Made by a program: the position numbers and the translations under genes
Assembly: GCA_009781955.1 (NCBI GenBank)
Contig: WQUT01000009.1
Coordinates: 1 to 7,339, forward strand
Direction of reading: 5' to 3'
DNA length: 7,339 nt
Source: Pseudomonadota bacterium
GTDB taxonomy: Bacteria; Pseudomonadota; Alphaproteobacteria; Rs-D84
Shown here: piece by piece, positions 5,202 to 7,339 of the stretch
Layout of the letters: each line of letters starts with the position of its first letter
How positions within the stretch are numbered: position 1 is the stretch's first letter
The notes under the pieces: model-generated
Databases searched by the model: none
The model's input: only the letters and a program-made list of their open reading frames with translations
Told to the model about the DNA's origin: nothing

Positions 5202-6083
5202 TTAGTTATCCGCATTGGCCAGCACCAGATACATCGGCGCGGCGGACCCGAATTTATTTTTGCGCATGTATCGCGTATCCAGCCCGGATTCCGGCGGTTG
5301 CAAGAAATCTGTGTTTAGTATTTTCAATTTGCAGTTTGCATTTTTCACGTTGTTTGATACCCATTCAAAATAATCCGCGTGGTCGGTGCCGATAATTATT
5401 TGTCCGCGCGGCGTCAAATGATCGGCGAGGGCGTTCAGGAATTCCGCGGACAGCAGACGGCGTTTTTCATGCCGCGCCTTTGGCCACGGGTCGGGATGCA
5501 GAATATAAATTTTATTGTAGGGGCGGATATTATCCGCCCTTGTGTTTGGGCAGATAATATCCGCCCCTACGGCACTGTTCAAAAGTTTCCGCGCATCGTC
5601 CGGCCAGATTCGTATATTTTTATATTCCGGTTTTATTTCATAGTTTTTTTTCTGATTAAAACTTTGTAGGGGCGAATAATTATTCGCCCCCGCACTGTCC
5701 GTCATGCGCGACAAGAGGGACGCCACGCCGTTCATAAATGGTTCTGCGCCGATTATTGTCGCGTCCGGGTTGGCGGCGGCCAGATGCAACAGATGTTCGC
5801 CCGCGCCGAATCCTATTTCCAGAATATTTGCCCCCGCCCTTGCGGCGGGGGCCGCAGTGGTGCTTTCTCGCACACTGCGGGGGGTGGGTTCATTAGTCGG
5901 GTTATCCAAATCATTCCGATTGTTTGATTCATTCAACCCACCCCCCGGCCCGCAACCTCGCGCGCCGACCCCCGCCGCAAGGGTGGGGGTAAGTTCCGGC
6001 AGCAGATTTTCAACCAATGCGGCCTGGCGCGCGGAAAGTTTTTTTCCGTGAATTCTGCCAAAAGTTCTGATAATATGTTCCAT
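5202..6083 (-). CDS. trmB: tRNA (guanine-N7)-methyltransferase with three in-frame repeat-derived inserts
   Basis: 293 residues from ATG 6083; no clear ribosome site is seen, but the N-terminus MEHIIRTFGRIHGKKLS suits the family. TrmB methylates G46 in the variable loop of tRNAs using SAM. Motifs in order: ILEIGFGAGEHLLHLA (87-102, SAM-binding motif I), GAEPFMNGVASLL (112-124), NIRIWPDDARKLL (156-168), IYILHPDPWPKARHEKRRL (192-210, tRNA and active-site motif), GTDHADY (232-238), DTRYMRKNKFGSAAPMYL (269-286). The family usually has about 210-240 residues. The excess comes from about residues 38-84 (DNA 5831-5989), about 131-154 (DNA about 5621-5690) and exactly 172-189 (DNA 5517-5570). All three sit between conserved elements, so activity is probably retained, though the third lies next to the PDPWPKARH strand. 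The 3' end is 14 bases from the end of the convergent gene. Confidence 0.95.
   Translation of the reverse strand: MEHIIRTFGRIHGKKLSARQAALVENLLPELTPTLAAGVGARGCGPGGGLNESNNRNDLDNPTNEPTPRSVRESTTAAPAARAGANILEIGFGAGEHLLHLAAANPDATIIGAEPFMNGVASLLSRMTDSAGANNYSPLQSFNQKKNYEIKPEYKNIRIWPDDARKLLNSAVGADIICPNTRADNIRPYNKIYILHPDPWPKARHEKRRLLSAEFLNALADHLTPRGQIIIGTDHADYFEWVSNNVKNANCKLKILNTDFLQPPESGLDTRYMRKNKFGSAAPMYLVLANADN
5515..5570. repeat. GTAGGGG-family palindrome inserted in trmB (54 bases, 18 codons)
   Basis: Perfect 18-base arms, GTAGGGGCGGATATTATC at 5517-5534 and its complement at 5553-5570, surround an inner GCCC/GGGC pair. The 54 bases from 5517 to 5570 code exactly residues 172-189 of TrmB (VGADIICPNTRADNIRPY). 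They sit where other TrmB proteins have a short Pro-Asp loop before the conserved PDPW strand. Each half is itself nearly palindromic. Confidence 0.95.
5664..5690. repeat. GTAGGGG-family palindrome in trmB (second coding copy)
   Basis: TTGTAGGGGCG starts at 5664. Positions 5669-5690 form a perfect 22-base palindrome with half-site GGGGCGAATAA and no loop; the closing CTAC of the family is missing. It codes TrmB residues 132-139 (GANNYSPL). The AT-rich stretch on its left, to about 5621, also lacks a counterpart in typical TrmB (residues 140-154), so the insert is probably larger than the palindrome. Confidence 0.9.
5831..5989. repeat. Large nested palindromic element in trmB (159 bases, 53 codons)
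   Basis: Outer arms of 21 bases (5831-5851 and 5969-5989) match at 20 positions; each arm is itself a hairpin of CCCCCGCC type with a 5-base loop. Inner arms GGGGGGTGGGTT (5879-5890) and AACCCACCCCCC (5935-5946) match perfectly. A central AATCA/TGATT pair closes the structure. Length is a multiple of three and the TrmB frame stays open through it (about residues 32-84), giving a low-complexity Gly/Pro/Asn/Thr linker before SAM motif I. Sequence differs from the GTAGGGG family, so it is a separate element type. Confidence 0.88.
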
Positions 6084-6084
6084 A

Positions 6085-6112
6085 TTGCAAATGTTAATAT
6101 ATCATGTATAAT
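6085..6112 (+). promoter_or_regulatory. Candidate sigma70-type promoter for gltX
   Basis: TTGCAA (6085-6090) and a consensus TATAAT (6107-6112) are separated by 16 bases, directly upstream of gltX and next to the divergent trmB start. Transcription would begin near 6119, leaving a leader of about 40 bases. The box sequences and spacing match the candidate rarA promoter. Confidence 0.6.
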
Positions 6113-6158
6113 AATGCAACTTGGGGAACGAGAGACAGTGGAAGATAACGGAATCTAG

Positions 6159-7339
6159 ATGAGACAGGGCTTATCAAAACCTTTAATCGCGCGGGTGCTG
6201 GGCGGTGCGCCGAAATGGACGATTGCAGAGCTGGAGCAAAAATTCCCGCCGCGCGATCTGCCCGACGGCGCGATGGTGACGCGTTTCGCCCCGTCGCCAA
6301 CCGGTTATTATCATTTGGGGAATTTGTATCAGAATGTCATTGCTGAAAATCTGGCGCATTGCGCGGGCGACGGCCGCGCGCGCGGCGTATTTTACATGCG
6401 CATAGAAGATACCGATACCAAGCGCGAGGTTGCGGGCGCGGTTGATACCCTGGTGTCCAGTATGGCTAAATTCGGATTCAAACTGGACGAGGGAATGATT
6501 GCCGAGAATACGGAAGTCGGCGAATACGGGCCGTATACGCAATCCGCGCGCAAAGATATTTATCATGCCATAGCGGCGGAGTTGCTGGCGACCGGGCGGG
6601 CATACCCCTGCTTTCTGACATCGGAAGAGATGGAGGATATTCGGAAAAAACAATCGTTGGACGGGCTTCCCACCGGCATATACGGCGAATGGGCACGCGA
6701 CCGCGATCTGACCGGGGAAGAAATTACCGCGAAACTGGACGCGGGCAAAATCCCCAGCATACGGCTTTACTCCACCGGGGATCCGTCGCGAAAAATCTAT
6801 TGCAAAGATGCCATGCGCGGCAGCATAGAATTTCCCGAAAACAATTCCGATGAAATTATTATAAAGTCAAACGACCGCCTGCCCACGTATCATTTCGCGC
6901 ATTTGGTTGACGACCACTTTATGCGCACGACGCACGTTGTTCGCGCGATTGAATGGCTGCCGTCCTTGCCCCTGCATGTGCAGATGTTTACTATGATGGG
7001 TTGGGAATTGCCGGTATATATCCATCACGCGACGGTTGATATTCTGGATGCGGAAACCGGGAACCGGCGCAAGATTTCAAAACGCAAGGACAGGGTGGCG
7101 GCGTTCAAAAATCTATGGGCGGACGGCTGGGCACCAGAAGTATTTTTGGAATACATCTTTAACCTGATCGTGTCGGGGTACGAAGAAGCGAAAATAAAAA
7201 ATCCGTCTTTGACCGTGTGGGACTATCCGATCAAGATCAAGAAACTGCCCGTGTCCGGCGCGTTGCTGGATATGAAGAAGATGGAATGGTGGGCGCGGGA
7301 ATTTATCGCGACCTTGGACGAATCCAACTATGAAATCAC
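6159..7339 (+). CDS. gltX: Glutamyl-tRNA synthetase, Firmicutes-like long form (3' end outside window)
   Basis: 393 complete codons are visible. ATG 6159 is fixed by an in-frame TAG directly before it (6156-6158), with GGA at 6150-6152 as a weak ribosome site. GluRS attaches glutamate to tRNA-Glu. Class I motifs: TRFAPSPTGYYHLGN (41-55), with HLGN in place of HIGH, and KISKR (305-309) in place of KMSKS. Between them are YMRIEDTDTKREV (79-91), EYGPYTQSARK, a long acceptor-binding insert containing YGEWARDRDLT, and LPTYHFAHLVDDHFM. About 40 residues precede the TRFAPSPTG strand (LPDGAMVTRFAPSPTG). That extension, and phrases such as EFPENNSDEIIIKS and DEGMIAENTEVGEYGPY, resemble the long Clostridia-type enzyme better than the common alphaproteobacterial GltX. 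The anticodon-binding domain is beyond the window. Confidence 0.95.
   Translation, partial: MRQGLSKPLIARVLGGAPKWTIAELEQKFPPRDLPDGAMVTRFAPSPTGYYHLGNLYQNVIAENLAHCAGDGRARGVFYMRIEDTDTKREVAGAVDTLVSSMAKFGFKLDEGMIAENTEVGEYGPYTQSARKDIYHAIAAELLATGRAYPCFLTSEEMEDIRKKQSLDGLPTGIYGEWARDRDLTGEEITAKLDAGKIPSIRLYSTGDPSRKIYCKDAMRGSIEFPENNSDEIIIKSNDRLPTYHFAHLVDDHFMRTTHVVRAIEWLPSLPLHVQMFTMMGWELPVYIHHATVDILDAETGNRRKISKRKDRVAAFKNLWADGWAPEVFLEYIFNLIVSGYEEAKIKNPSLTVWDYPIKIKKLPVSGALLDMKKMEWWAREFIATLDESNYEI

Noticed and set aside
5704..6051. 115-codon plus-strand open frame
   Set aside because: It is antisense to trmB across the nested palindrome; symmetric GC-rich repeats keep both strands open.

Overview
The window looks like chromosomal DNA of an uncultured, probably host-associated alphaproteobacterium. 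The main taxonomic clue is a MucR/Ros-family regulator, a family largely confined to Alphaproteobacteria. RarA, TrmB and an outer-membrane beta-barrel protein fit a Gram-negative cell. GltX does not fit well: it resembles the long Clostridia/Firmicutes form of glutamyl-tRNA synthetase. No rRNA, tRNA, CRISPR array, transposase or integrase is visible.

Layout. Positions 3-464 (+) hold the end of an outer-membrane beta-barrel gene. Positions 528-1229 (+) encode a secreted protein of unknown function with phage-tail-fibre-like motifs. Positions 1230-1506 lie between two convergent genes and are almost entirely repeats: two opposed arrays of a 7-base unit around a palindromic GTAGGGG element. rarA (2883-1507, -) and a MucR-like regulator (2955-3392, +) diverge from a 71-base AT-rich promoter region. 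The regulator is followed 13 bases later by a Tat-exported lysozyme-like/TPR protein (3406-5187, +), probably in one operon. trmB (6083-5202, -) converges on that gene. It diverges from gltX (6159 onward, +), which runs off the window.

The most striking theme is palindromic repeat DNA inside protein-coding genes. trmB carries three separate in-frame inserts, so its product is 293 residues where the family usually has about 210-240. The SAM-binding and catalytic motifs are intact on either side of each insert. rarA has an extra N-terminus made of a 31-base GC hairpin and a second element. The second element recurs inverted, 52 of 53 bases identical, in the start of the MucR-like gene, where it is read in a different frame. 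The GTAGGGG family occurs both between genes and inside trmB. This resembles the Rickettsia palindromic elements, which also insert in frame into genes. The families here look different in sequence and I cannot name them.

Functionally, the conserved genes serve replication-fork rescue (rarA), tRNA m7G46 modification (trmB) and tRNA-Glu charging (gltX). The remaining genes concern the envelope (barrel, secreted protein, lysozyme/TPR protein) and one regulator. That regulator has lost the zinc-ligand histidines of its DNA-binding domain, and the lysozyme-like protein has altered catalytic positions.
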